A stretch of 64,000 bases of DNA, from NCBI RefSeq assembly GCF_026914185.1, contig NC_070559.1, forward strand, positions 1,364,001 to 1,428,000, read 5' to 3'. Shown piece after piece: positions 17,935 to 28,131 of the stretch. The notes under the pieces were generated by a model that had not been told where the DNA came from, did not search any database, and saw only the letters and a program-made list of their open reading frames with translations. This DNA is from Puccinia triticina. Lineage: Eukaryota; Basidiomycota; Pucciniomycetes; Pucciniales; Pucciniaceae. Every line of letters begins with the position of its first letter. Within the stretch, counting starts at the first letter, position 1. The position numbers and the translations under genes are program-made.

Positions 17935-19788
17935 CTAGGAGCCCTTAATCCTATCTCTCTGGGATGCAAAACTCTCAGGCGGCATGCATTTGGTAAAAAT
18001 GTTGGCGAGTTGATCTCTGGTCCCAACCCATTGAAGCTCCGTCTTCTTTTGGAATAATGCCTCATTGGTTATATAAAAGTCCGGGTCCGTGTGACGCGTT
18101 CTCTTGTTGGACGCATTGTCCGTGGCAACCCTGATTGCTGACTGGTTATTGCAAAAGAGATGACCTACAAAATCTATCTTTAGCACGTCCCTTAAGAGAT
18201 GCCAAACCCACAGGGTCTGACGGGTTGCTACGCCCAACGCCATATACTCAGCATGGCAAGTCGATGATGCCACCGACTGCTGCCTGCGTGATACCCAGAG
18301 AACTGGACAATTAAGAAACAAGATTAGTACTCCGTATGATGACCGTGGGAATTCTCCTCCCCAAGACGCATCTGCAAAAGTCTTTATTTGTTTAGCATCA
18401 CTTTTTGGAAAAATAAATAGGCACTGATCCTTGCTGCCTGCCAGATAATTCACAAGATGTCTTACTCCTTTCCAGTGTGCTGGGCCTGGTTTTGCCGCAA
18501 ACCTTGCAAGATAATTCACCGCAAAACAGATGTCCGGTTGAGTCCCTACCGCCAGGTAGCTAAAAGACCCTATGACAGAGAGGTATTTTCCTGAGTCCGC
18601 CGCGATTCCGTTCTCGTCCGTCGTGGCATTGAAACCTGCTGGCAGAGGTTTTGAAGCCGTGGCAATGCCATCCCAGTGTTTGTCTAGGATCCCAGCCACT
18701 AGTTCTTTCTGAAATAACTCGAAGCCGCGAGCCGATCGCAAGACATTGAGCCCTACAATGGATTCAATGTCGTGGGACCATTTTATCTTCAAGATGTCTT
18801 TGAAATCGGCTTCTAGTTTCTTCAGGAGCGCCGGACTGGATGCCGTGACAACACCGTTGTCCACGTGAAGCCACACAACACCCGCTTCGTCTGGATGTTG
18901 GAGAATGTACAAGCTATTGTCATATTGCGAAGGAGAATAGCCAAATTTGTCTAGGACCGCTTTTAAGTGTAGCCACCAGCAGCGCGCTGCTTGCCTAGTG
19001 CCGTACAGAGCCTTTTTCAGAAGGAGCGCATGGCCTGGTGGCGTCACCATTCCTTCAGGAGGTTTCACCCAGACTTCCTTGTCTATTGGCGAGTTCAGGT
19101 ACGCCGCCACGAAATCAAAGCTTTGTACCGGCCATCCGTAAGCCGCCGCAACAACCAGAAGTAGACGGAGTGATACAAAGGTGGCCGTCGGCGCGAAAGT
19201 TGCATTGAAATCTTCGCCTTCCACTTGAGTAAAACCCTTTGCTACATATCTAGCCTTGAAACGCACCCCTGATCCCGCCGCTTCTGTTTTCGTCGCAAAC
19301 ACCCATCGCCCGCCTAGAGCCTTCTTATCTTCCGGTTTCAGCTTGAGAATCCAGACCCGCATTTTCTCCAGGTTAGACAGTTCAACAGCAATTGCCTTCG
19401 ACCACGCCTCTTTCTCCGGGGAATTCATTGCCTGTTTGAATGTTTTCGGCACTGAGATCGCATAAAACTGGCAAAGATCAATGATTTTATCTACAATGAG
19501 TTCTTGATTGGTGAACTCAATCTCTTGCAAGAAATCGCCAAGCTGCAGTAAATTCATGACATAGTCCACCGTCAGTTTTGGGCTTGAAGTAACTGGTCTG
19601 TCCGCGGCCTGTGTGTTATCTGATTCCTCGGCTTGTCTGTCAACAGGAATCGCCCCAGTAGGCGACTTCTTCACCGTCGGCACATCCACAAGGTCCCCAG
19701 GGAAACGTACCATCGCGGACGAGACAAAACGCCGCTGATTTGGTATCCAAAAGAGCCAACCTCTACTCTGCTCAAGGTGCGCAATCAC
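17935..19788 (-). pseudogene. Copia reverse transcriptase and RNase H
   Basis: 617 codons open on the minus strand, in the same frame as the rest of gag-pol. RT motifs: RWVFATKTEA, RFKARYVAKGF, FDFVAAYLNSP, LYGTRQAARCWW. The catalytic YVDD box reads LHVDNGVV, so the second Asp is Asn and polymerase activity should be lost. RNase H follows with SYLAVGTQPDI, FADASWGG, HAEYMAL and a C-terminal HTDPDFYITNEAL segment. The upstream boundary is a TAG at about 19845 that separates it from integrase. Confidence 0.9.
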
Positions 19789-20545
19789 ATAGCCTTTCAG
19801 CGCCCGTTCGTCCAGTTTTTTGCGTTTTTCATGAGGAATATGTACCTAGCCTGTACTCCCAAAAACCCGGAAGTTATCGTATTGTGGCTTTTGATCAAAC
19901 AGAGCTTTGTACGGCGTCTTGTCACCACTTGCTTTGTTGGGCAACCTGTTGAGGACGTAAGTTGCCCACACAACCAAATAGCTCCAGAATTCCTTCAGGA
20001 GGGGGCTGTCAATAAGAATCGTCCGCCCTGTGTCTGCGACTGTCCGGTTGAAACGCTCAATGACACCATTCTGATAGTGGTGGTATGGTAGCACCTTCTC
20101 CGCCGCTATGCCTCGCGCTGCCAAGAAGTCCGTTAGTTTCTGATTAGCGAATTCACCGCCGTTGTTGCTCCTGAGGGTCTTCACTTGATGTCCTGTGGCT
20201 TGCTCTGAACAAGTGATGATTTCCATAATGTGTTGATTGGCCTCCAATTTTTTCTTCAGAACCTTCACAAACGAGTATCCTGAAGCTACGTCTCGCATGG
20301 TGAGCAGTTATTTGCCCCCTTCCACCGAATCAACCTGGAAGGGTCCCATCAAATCCGCCGACAAAACATCCAAACAATCTACTTTTTGCAAAGTTGAAGC
20401 TAAAGGGTTAATATGAGTACTTTTGCTTATGGTGCACACGGGAAAGTGTATCTTCCCTGCAGGTATTTCTCCAGGCAGGCCATTTCCAAGCTGGCCTTTG
20501 ATTATGCGTCTAACATGTTGCAGGCTCGCGTGTCCAAATGCTCAG
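19789..20545 (-). pseudogene. Copia integrase, broken by nonsense codons
   Basis: Minus strand: the zinc-binding N-terminus GHASLQHVRR, then DCLDVLSADLMGPFQ (first Asp), TLRSNNGGEF (second Asp position reads N within RSNNG), and NGVIERFNRT (Glu). The family motif is LRSDNGGEF, so the second catalytic Asp is also replaced by Asn. A TAA lies near 20308, between the EGGK and LLTMRD segments, and a TAG near 19844. The frame is otherwise continuous with neighbouring pieces. Confidence 0.85.
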
Positions 20546-21396
20546 TGATAAAAGAGCAATTTTACTTCATCTTTGCTCAGTGTCTCTGGCTTCCATTGAT
20601 AATCAGTGGCTGCTACCAGAGGCTCCTTGAAAAAATCCTCCAAATTTGGGGTATTAGCTTTAGACGCAAGCATAGAGATATCATTGCCACTTGGATTAGA
20701 CGCAACCACAGAGACAGGAGATATATTCTGGGAAAGGGAATCTGAAGATGAGACAATGGGTAAGCTGGACGGGGAAGAGGAAACAGAATTGTGTGAGGCA
20801 GATGGAAAAGAGATCGGACAAGAGGGTTCCGAAGATAGCGCGCAAGACATAAGAAACTTTGGTTGGTCTTCCAATCAATGACTACCTGCCCTGATCATGG
20901 GGTAAGGCATACACCAGCGGTTTTTGGCTGGTTTGAAGACGCAGTCGAAGAGATGCTTGCCCAACATCCTAGATATCTTGAAAGTATCTGTGGCGTTATC
21001 ATAATTAACCAACGTGTTAGCTTTGCAAAGCGCTGCCATTGATATAAGAGTGGCTTTTGCTTGCTCACAAAACAAAACATGCCGCAGGGCAATGACAGTC
21101 CCATCCGGTGCTTGGAACTTTAGGGTTCCCACCCCGGTAATAGACGACCCGGGTCCGCTGGTAGCTACAGACACGCCAATGGGTTTTGGGAGGATACAGA
21201 AGTCGTGAAGGAGTGATTTATAACCAGTGAAACCGTGAGAGGCACCGGTATCAAAAATTGCAGTCTCACTCACCAGATAATCTCCCAAAGCCATGGAGTG
21301 AAAATTGAGGTCATCCAGGTCGTCCGGCAAGCCATTGACCTCAACCACGTGCGCTGAGACCCCCCCTTTTGCCGGTGTTGGTTTCGACGATGTCAA
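20546..21396 (-). pseudogene. Copia protease and linker
   Basis: Minus strand: the aspartic protease core FDTGASHGFTG lies near 21260, followed by TGVGTLKF and LRHVLFC, the usual copia pre-integrase region. A TGA near 20877 separates it from a serine-rich linker (20874-20549), and another TGA near 20551 precedes the integrase finger. All lie in the gag frame. Confidence 0.85.
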
Positions 21397-22869
21397 AGGC
21401 CAATTCTGTTGGAAGGTCGGTCAATTCGCGGACTGGTAGCGGGGCCGGTAGTAGTCCGCTAGATGCCGCGCATGTTCTTGATTGCGCGAGGGGGGGTTCA
21501 TGGTCCGCTTGAAGTTCGTTCTGGTGAATCTTCCCGAGTCGACCTGTGTCCCGCTTGGAAGTTGACCGTATATTGTCCCAACTATTGTCCCAATCACCAG
21601 ACCCATTCTTCCGCTGGCTGACTTTGATCTAGACTGATCCGGGCAGTTCCTGGCATAATGATTTTCGCCACCGCATTGCCAACACTTGTGTGCTGTAAGT
21701 GCGTAGAAGTCCAGCGCATCTACCCATTCACTCTCATCAACATCTACTAGAAAAGCTGATACATCAAAGGTATCATATTCCGGGGTTGATGTGAGAAGCG
21801 CCGACAGAGGGTTTGCTCAGGTGAAACCGGGGTTTTTGCTTAAGTTTGAGTCCATCAGATGCTTGTGCTGGTCCTTGCAAATGTCGAGGACCTTCAGGAT
21901 AGCTTCAAACGGAGGACAGCGGCCTTTCTTGTCATCTTGTACTCACTTTTTGACTCGCAATTTGAAGGCTTTCTTGTACAGCGCATCGGACTCCATCACG
22001 GCCGCTTGGAGGACAAAACCTTGGTAGGCATCCATCCCAAACGTCACGTTTATTGCTAGCCACTCTGCGTTGAGATCCCGCATTGTCGATGCTATGCTGG
22101 CATTGTGTCCATCCGGGTCGAATTTGAAACGGCGAAATTTGTAGAAGATGCTCATTTGCGCCGCCCTAGACAAGGTTTTGAACTTCGCGAGCAGTGCCAA
22201 GAACATAGCAAAGCATGTCGGCAAAGTTTGCATTTCTGCCACTAGTGAGTGATTGATGCTGGCAATGAGAACTACCCGACCTATCTTCTCGTATGTTAGA
22301 TTGTCACACTCCTGGAAAAAGAAATGGGCCATCTTCAAGTTTGCCCGAGCAACTTCCGCCAGATTTTGATACCAGTCACCGAAGTTGGATCCATCGGCCT
22401 TGAGGCTGTTGATCGCTTGGAATTGGGAATTTGCTGTCTGTGTCGCGGTACCAACTAGTTTACTTTGCTTCAAGTGAAATTTGGCTTCTTCAAAGTCTCT
22501 GATTTCCTTGGCGAGCCGCTCGTCCGCCGCTAATTGTTGTGGCCGTTCCGCTATTTGGGTTTGAACAAAAGGTGCCGCTGCGCGAGGAGTCGGAGTGGTA
22601 CCTCTGGGCAATTGAGGGTCTATGTGAGGAGGCAAACCTCGGGACGCAGGATGGTTGTCCGTCAGGTGAGTGTCTTTTGTCCTGAGCACTTGCTTTCCTT
22701 TTTGTTGACCAGGGCCCGCGGTAGTTTCAGGACTAGGGGGAAGTTCAAATTTCGACTGGAGTATGGCTATGTCTTCTGCCAATCTAGTACGGTGGGAGAT
22801 GTCGTCGATCAGCCAGTTGGACGTTCCTACTGATTTCAAGGTCGATGGAGGGTTATTCGATGGGGTCAT
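21397..22869 (-). pseudogene. Copia gag with CCHC zinc knuckle
   Basis: ATG at 22869 (MTPSNNPPSTLKSV). A UBN2-like copia gag region includes DGSNFGDWYQNL. TGA codons near 21943, 21818 and 21420 interrupt it. The knuckle CWQCGGENHYARNC lies near 21640-21690. Translation across the stops stays in one frame through to protease, so this was a single gag-pol polyprotein. Confidence 0.85.
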
Positions 22870-23426
22870 TATTTGTTATTGGAGGAAATAGGGGAAAAAT
22901 TAGGAAGGGAATAAAAAAGGAAAAGGGGAATTGGAAAAAAGTGATTGGAGTAGGTTTGATAGAGTGAGGGAGAAAAAAAATATTGTTGAAAGGAATAAGA
23001 TTTGGGGGATTTTCAAGATTCGGATGATGAGATAAGGGGAATATAGGATTTGGATCGGTGGTGTTTTGGGTGGATGTTGATGTGGATTGAGCAAGAAGAA
23101 GAGTAAAAAAAATTGGAGGGGTTGTCCTCGATTTCTTCCCAAACGGTCGAGTCAGAACTTTGTTACCACCAACAGCAAGCGGGACTGGGCCACAGGCCTG
23201 TGTTCAAGAAGATGGCTAGTCTCTCTAGCTGTCAATGATTGTCAAGTCCAAACTCTAACACCCAAAAAGAAAGTATTGTCCAGAGAATTGTTGATGATCC
23301 GGATAAACAAGACCAATGAGAGTTTGCGCGAGACAGAGGACAAAAAAGATAAGCCAATGAGGAACTCTGTCTGATGCTAGGCCGGCAGCAGTTGGGGGAG
23401 GGGAATGGAAAAAAAAGAAAGGGAAA
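22870..23426. other. Copia leader, then unassigned sequence
   Basis: From 22870 to about 23110 the minus strand is pyrimidine-rich, as in a 5' leader. No primer-binding site or 5' LTR was recognised. From 23110 to 23426 nothing is recognisable apart from a G-rich tract near 23393-23415. Confidence 0.4.
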
Positions 23427-24214
23427 TGTGTTGTATTCCCTCCGGGGTGATTGGCCGTGAGTGAGCGCTGAGATTAGTGTAAGCGTGGGGGGGTTTTGAT
23501 TTTACAACGGCTGGAGATGCGCGTTGGCGGGTTTTGTTTTGAGAGGGAGCCGGGGATACTGCCGGCGGGGTTGTGATCTAAACCAGAGGATGGAAGAGAT
23601 TGGTGTTGCGGGGTAATGAACTTAAAGACGTGAGACTTCGGGCAGACAGTTGCCAAGACTGAGAACTTTGAATTTGATGGAAGACTGAATTTCTGGTTCA
23701 GAGTTGGTCCATGCCGCTCCAAAGCCTGAGTTCAAACTGAACTCAAACCTTGGAGTTTGTGACATCTCACAGACAGCTCATCACAACCTAGCGCGCACGC
23801 GCGCTACAACAAAACAAGACCAGAGACAGAAACAAAGCAAAAAAAAAACAAAAAACCAAGACCAACCCTCCTTATCCAAACCTGTCCAAAGCACGCAGAG
23901 TGAAAGATAAAAAGCAAACAGTCATGCTGAAAAGAAAACTGACATGAGAACCAAAACACCAACACAGAAACAAAGGGAAGGAAAGGAGGAAAGGGAAAGA
24001 AAACCTGAAACGCCTTGAGGATGCGCCACGCTGCGCCGTTGAACTTGAGGAGGCCTTGAGGGCTGAAAGCTTCGCCATAACTTTGATTGAGTCGCGGGAC
24101 TCAATCAGATTACCTAATCATATTTGATTGAGTCGCGGGACTCAATGATGGCCGCCAGCGCGCGCAATGCGCAAAAAATCTTGATCCCACACGTGTACCA
24201 GTCTGTCCACCACA
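23427..24214. repeat. Probable degenerate LTR related to the nested 34-38 kb element
   Basis: Several blocks match the 764-bp LTRs at 34053 and 37865 in the same order: GGGGATACTGCC, GTCCATGCCG, a TTTGTGACATCTCACAGACA-like block, an AC-rich stretch, and an end GTACCAGTCTGTCCACCACA. Boundaries TGTG (23427) and CCACA (24214) are plausible, but no target duplication was found. Confidence 0.5.
24085..24152. repeat. Duplicated palindrome
   Basis: Two copies of TTGAGTCGCGGGACTCAA lie 41 bp apart, each a near-perfect hairpin. They sit in the degenerate LTR. Confidence 0.7.
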
Positions 24215-24284
24215 CCGACCTCCCAACAAATTGTTAGTAAGTCGGATAGACAAGCCAATTAAGCTTGACGGTTGGTATGGAATC

Positions 24285-24745
24285 AAAAACAATCCAAGTT
24301 TATTAAAGTCTCTGAATCACAAAACAAAACTTCAAGGGTTTCCCCTACAAATCTCCAAAAATCACAAAAAAAATCAAGGGTTTCCCCTCTACAACTTCCA
24401 GAAAAAAACTGAAGGTTTTTCCCTCTACAAATGCCAAAATTAACAAAAAAGCACAATTTTAAAACAACCTGCAACCAGCCACCTAACATCAGCAAGCTGA
24501 TGCACCGTGGCCCACTGTCCATCCCTGTCTAGCAGGGTTAAAAAACAGTGAGAGGATGACCCCCAGCGCGCCGCATTGAAGGCATTATGCAAAGGGGGGC
24601 CAACAAGTTTAGCCCCTCAAACTGCGCAAGTGCAACAGCGGAGGGGGTGAGGACGAACCGCACGCTGGAAGTACAGCAGCAGAGGACGCCCTGGGGGATT
24701 AGCCAAACACAAGATCCTCCCCCCTTTTATACGCCATGGACCAGC
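24285..24745 (-). repeat. Copy B of the small promoter-bearing repeat
   Basis: Minus strand: TATAAAAGGGGGG near 24722-24734, then CCCCCAGGG, then GGTTCGTCCTCACCCCCTCC. About 440 bp downstream is TTTAATAAACTTGGATT (about 24290-24306), a perfect polyadenylation hexamer in a context identical to copy C. The 3' part (24310-24440) has three imperfect copies of an AAGGGTTTCCCCTCTACAA block. No conserved coding frame. Confidence 0.6.
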
Positions 24746-25405
24746 AAGCTTGCCTCAAGCCTTGCCCTGGACTAGCCTGGACTCCGCTTGCATGTTCACG
24801 GCAACGCCACCACCACGGCCCACGCCACCTATGTATGTATTTTTGACCCGCAAGGCATTAGCTACGGCTTGGATCTTCTGGCCATTCTGGTCAACATCCG
24901 ATGTGTGCTACTGGAAGCTGAAATTGACCTTAGAATTTGCCCTGTTGGGGGCATTGCGGCGCCACCGACATGTCCCTTTGACACCAATGTATGGATATAT
25001 TCCAGGAATATCCTATGGGGGCCTGCAAAATACACCTTGACTTGCAACAGCCTCCGAGCAAAAAATCAAACACAGCCTCAGAAACACCATCCTCACACTC
25101 CCACTCGAACTTCCCCCAGCCTCCAAAGGGCCAACCATCACTGCTGCGAATCAACCCCACCCATCATCCCCACCATCACCAGGAAGCAGCAGATTACTCC
25201 AAGATTACCACCACATCAATCTCCTCCTACAACTACGATGTCGAATGTGTAAAACTGCTCAACAAGGTCAGCAACAAAGCCCCGGGATTCTCAACTGTTG
25301 GTGGTGAAAGAAGCTCGCCAGATACCGCCAGAGATCCTCATTGTTTATCAGTCAAGATCAAGAACAAGGAAGGTATTTCCTCTCCGATCTCGGTCCGACT
25401 GCCTC
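24746..25405. other. Unassigned sequence left of the chromovirus
   Basis: Overlapping open frames but no recognised domain. It may include the upstream part of the G-beta fragment, since the chromovirus target site (GCCTC) lies in sequence that continues at 39293. No exon could be supported. Confidence 0.35.
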
Positions 25406-26655
25406 TGTCAGCCGGGCTACCATTCTAGAATAGAGCCCCGCCTGCAGCTCCGGTAGCGCAGCCAAGAGCACCGTAAACCGGGTGCAGAGCAGACCGCAGC
25501 GCGGATCTCTGCGCAGCATAGATTTGTTTTAAATTGTTTTAAATATTACAAATAGCTTCCTAGAGAAGCTAGACACCAACGGGACCGCCGCGCGGTCCAG
25601 AATCTCTTCTGTACAATATATCCCAACTAGGTACAAGTAACAAAAACAAGGGAGCACGTATAAAAAGACCCACTCAGAAGACCCACGTAATACTCAGCAG
25701 ACAGCCACTGGTTGCGCAAAAACTACGTGGGCTTGTTAGCGGCTAAATCACTCAGCCACGCGATACAGAGTACTGTAGTACCTGGTCGCATGGAAACAAC
25801 AGCCGCCAGTAGGCGGCTAAACAATCAAGCCACGCGACTCAGAGAACTACAGTACCTGGTCGCGTGGTAGCAATCTTCTTCCGAGCTCCGTCGCAGCAAC
25901 AGTAGCGGAAAGACTCGGACACGAATCGCCGAAGAGCTCCGCATAGGAACCGACTCCTAGTGATCCTCCACTCGAGAGCAGAGGATCTCTAGCGTGTCAT
26001 TTCGAGTAGAACTCTTTAAACGAGTTCCGAGAAGAAAGAATCTTCCTTGTGACCGGTATCCAAGAGATACGGGTCTTACGAGTAGCAAGACCAGTAAAGA
26101 GGCTGTGCCTTCCAACAAAATGTATTGGAAGGCCATCCAGGAGAATAGCGAGCCGACGAGCCTCCCAGAAACAGCATAAAAGCCGGTGTTGGGAGGACTC
26201 TGGCTCCCCAGAATCATCAATCACTTTAACCGCCCAGCAGCGCACTACTTCGCCGAACATATTCGTTGATCAGTTCGCTCTCAGCTTGTGTTAGATTGTT
26301 TTTAGATTCATTGCTCGTCGCTGGACTCCTGCTCCAACAGTAAGTCCAGCTCATTTTCTCTTTATCATCTCGGGAGTAATCCCCATCAATTATATACTTG
26401 GGAACTTGTCGAACAACCCCCGCTTGTCGGACCCCAGACAACACAGGACATACTACCCCTGCTTGTCAGGCCCTGTAAGAACCGCCCCGGAGGGCACCTT
26501 AACCATTCCGCTGCTCTCGCGGCCCCTCCGTTACATCCCATCAGGGATATAAATCTTTATAAACCATCATCTTACCGCGTCTACAGACGCGACCACTCGC
26601 CGCAGTCACTCGTGTAGCTAGAGGACTTCGTGTCTTGGCATCACCAAGCCTGACA
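25406..26655 (+). repeat. 5' LTR of the chromovirus
   Basis: 1250 bp, TGTCA to TGACA. Includes a duplicated segment of about 75 bp (about 25733-25868) containing GCGGCTAAA and TAGTACCTGGTCGC words. Confidence 0.97.
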
Positions 26656-26675
26656 ATTGGGGGTCTGGCCGGGAA
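26656..26675 (+). other. Candidate primer-binding site
   Basis: Immediately after the 5' LTR: AT TGGGGGTCTGGCCGGG. A TGG start two bases from the LTR fits a tRNA 3'-end complement; species not identified. Confidence 0.45.
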
Positions 26676-26997
26676 CTTATCCCAAAAAACCAGAAAAAAT
26701 CCTACTATTTCGTCTATCTGACGATTAACCAAACCAAACCTACCTCTAAAATTCTTTTAGCTTACATCACCGTTAGATTGTGTCTAGAAAACTCTGCAGT
26801 TTGAGCACGGCGCGCTATATCGCACCATTAGATTGACCTTTTAGTCTAGTAAAGCTCAAAAACCGAGCTCTTTCGCGCGCAACTTACCCCTGAACAATTC
26901 TGAAGCTACTAATCCTTCAGAATTATCTCCTATCATCTCTTTACTCGCTTTTGAACCTCCCTAACTTGCTTTTTGCGTTCTTATTTTTCCACATCAG
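26676..26997 (+). promoter_or_regulatory. Chromovirus leader with possible start-codon-splitting intron
   Basis: No ATG opens a useful frame here. A donor-like TCTA|GTAAAG lies near 26853 and the acceptor CACATCAG ends at 26997. Joining the A before the donor to TGGCTC after the acceptor would make an ATG. This is inferred from sequence only. Confidence 0.3.
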
Positions 26998-28131
26998 TGG
27001 CTCATTTACAACAGAACGCCGAGCTGATTCAATATTACCTCCGCTATCTTAAACTCAGAAACGAAGAGTTTATTAAAAACTACCAGCCGGACGACTTTGA
27101 AAAGTTAACCTGCGAAGAAAGAATCCAACTCGGCACGATCCTAGTTGAAAAGAGCAAGAAAAAAGATTTAGAGGCTCGAATCACTCTGAACTTTCTACTC
27201 AACGAACACCGGTTGAATAGAATTCAAAGAAAAAAGGAAAGAAGTAAATCGCTTTTTTTTTTTTGCGTACTTAAAAATTTACTTTGAAAAATTCTAACAA
27301 ATTATTGATTCTTCCGCTTAGTGGCCGAACAAAACAAGGAAAAAACAAGCTCCTTTACTGCAAAAGAAGCCGAGAAGTTTGAGAATCCCGTATTAAGCGA
27401 TTCTGAAGCGGACGAACTCGGTTAGTCCAAGTTTCTCTTGCAAATAATCCGTATAAAAACACTAAAACATAAATAAATAAATAAAAAAACATAAACTAAC
27501 ATGTCCACCCGATCGAGCAGACCCGATCTCGAAGGACCTCTGTCCACCCCCAAGAGGCATCCTAGACAAGCCACCGGCGGCGGAAGCCGGGGAAGTGGCG
27601 GAAGAGGAGGAAGCCGCGGAGGAGGAGGAAGCCGCGGAGGTAGCCGTCGAGCCTCCCAAGGAGAAGACTCCGAAGCTGAGCTCCCTGAAGTTCAAGAAGA
27701 AGAACCCAGCTCCGGTTCCGAGTACCTCGACGACCACCTCGACCAATCCGGCGAGGACTATCCTCAAGACGAAAGAACAGCTAATCAAGCTGGACAAGAC
27801 CAAGGACTTAGTCCGCGACCACGTCCTGAACTGGCAGGAGTGTGTAGCTCTCCAAGCGAAAGGAGGAGCGACAGAAGAGCTGCGAACAGCTCTCCGCAGA
27901 GCTCAAGAGAGCCAGAAAATGGCGCAGAAGTTGATGGCTCAAAAACAGCTAGAGTCTTACGTCGAGGGTTGGAATCCTTGGACGGTGATGAAGCAACTCT
28001 ACCCAGCCAGAAACACCGGGAAAAAGCGCAAAGCACCCCCAACTCAAGCAGCCAGAGACAACGTCATCCGATGGAAGCGTCTGATGAAGGTGGCGGACAC
28101 ACTAGACAAAGCTTACGATCACCTACAATAG
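26998..28131 (+). CDS. Spliced accessory gene of the chromovirus, 318 aa if start is made by splicing
   Basis: Exons 26998-27243, 27322-27420 and 27521-28131 join in phase, with introns 27244-27320 (GTAAAT...GCTTAG, where 27321 is the final G of the acceptor) and 27421-27520 (GTTAGT...GAGCAG). Exon 1 encodes [20 protein letters not shown]; exon 2 is acidic; exon 3 has a Glu/Ala run, a Lys/Pro linker, then a basic helical region including [27 protein letters not shown] and [13 protein letters not shown]. It ends at TAG 28129-28131. No family recognised. There is no genomic ATG for exon 1; see the leader entry. The third exon overlaps the start of the gag-pol frame in another frame. It could be a second structural protein or an accessory factor. 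Confidence 0.55.

Larger units (their letters stand above)
16541..22869 (-). mobile_element. Ty1/copia retrotransposon, degenerate, 5' LTR not found
   Basis: Minus-strand element. Its 3' LTR (16541-17742, about 130 bp once a MITE insertion is removed) starts TGTTGTAGCCC and ends CACAACA. The polypurine tract GAGAGGGGGGG lies directly upstream. The gag-pol frame runs from ATG 22869 to a stop at 17935, in the order gag, zinc knuckle, protease, integrase, RT, RNase H, which is the copia order. Seven in-frame stop codons but no frameshift break it. No matching 5' LTR was seen to the right. Related solo LTRs lie at 41268-41400 and 51786-51928. Confidence 0.9.

Noticed and set aside
25957..26444. 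Small frames repeated at 38450-39081 as paralogous genes
   Set aside because: They are inside the two LTRs of the chromovirus and have no recognisable domain.
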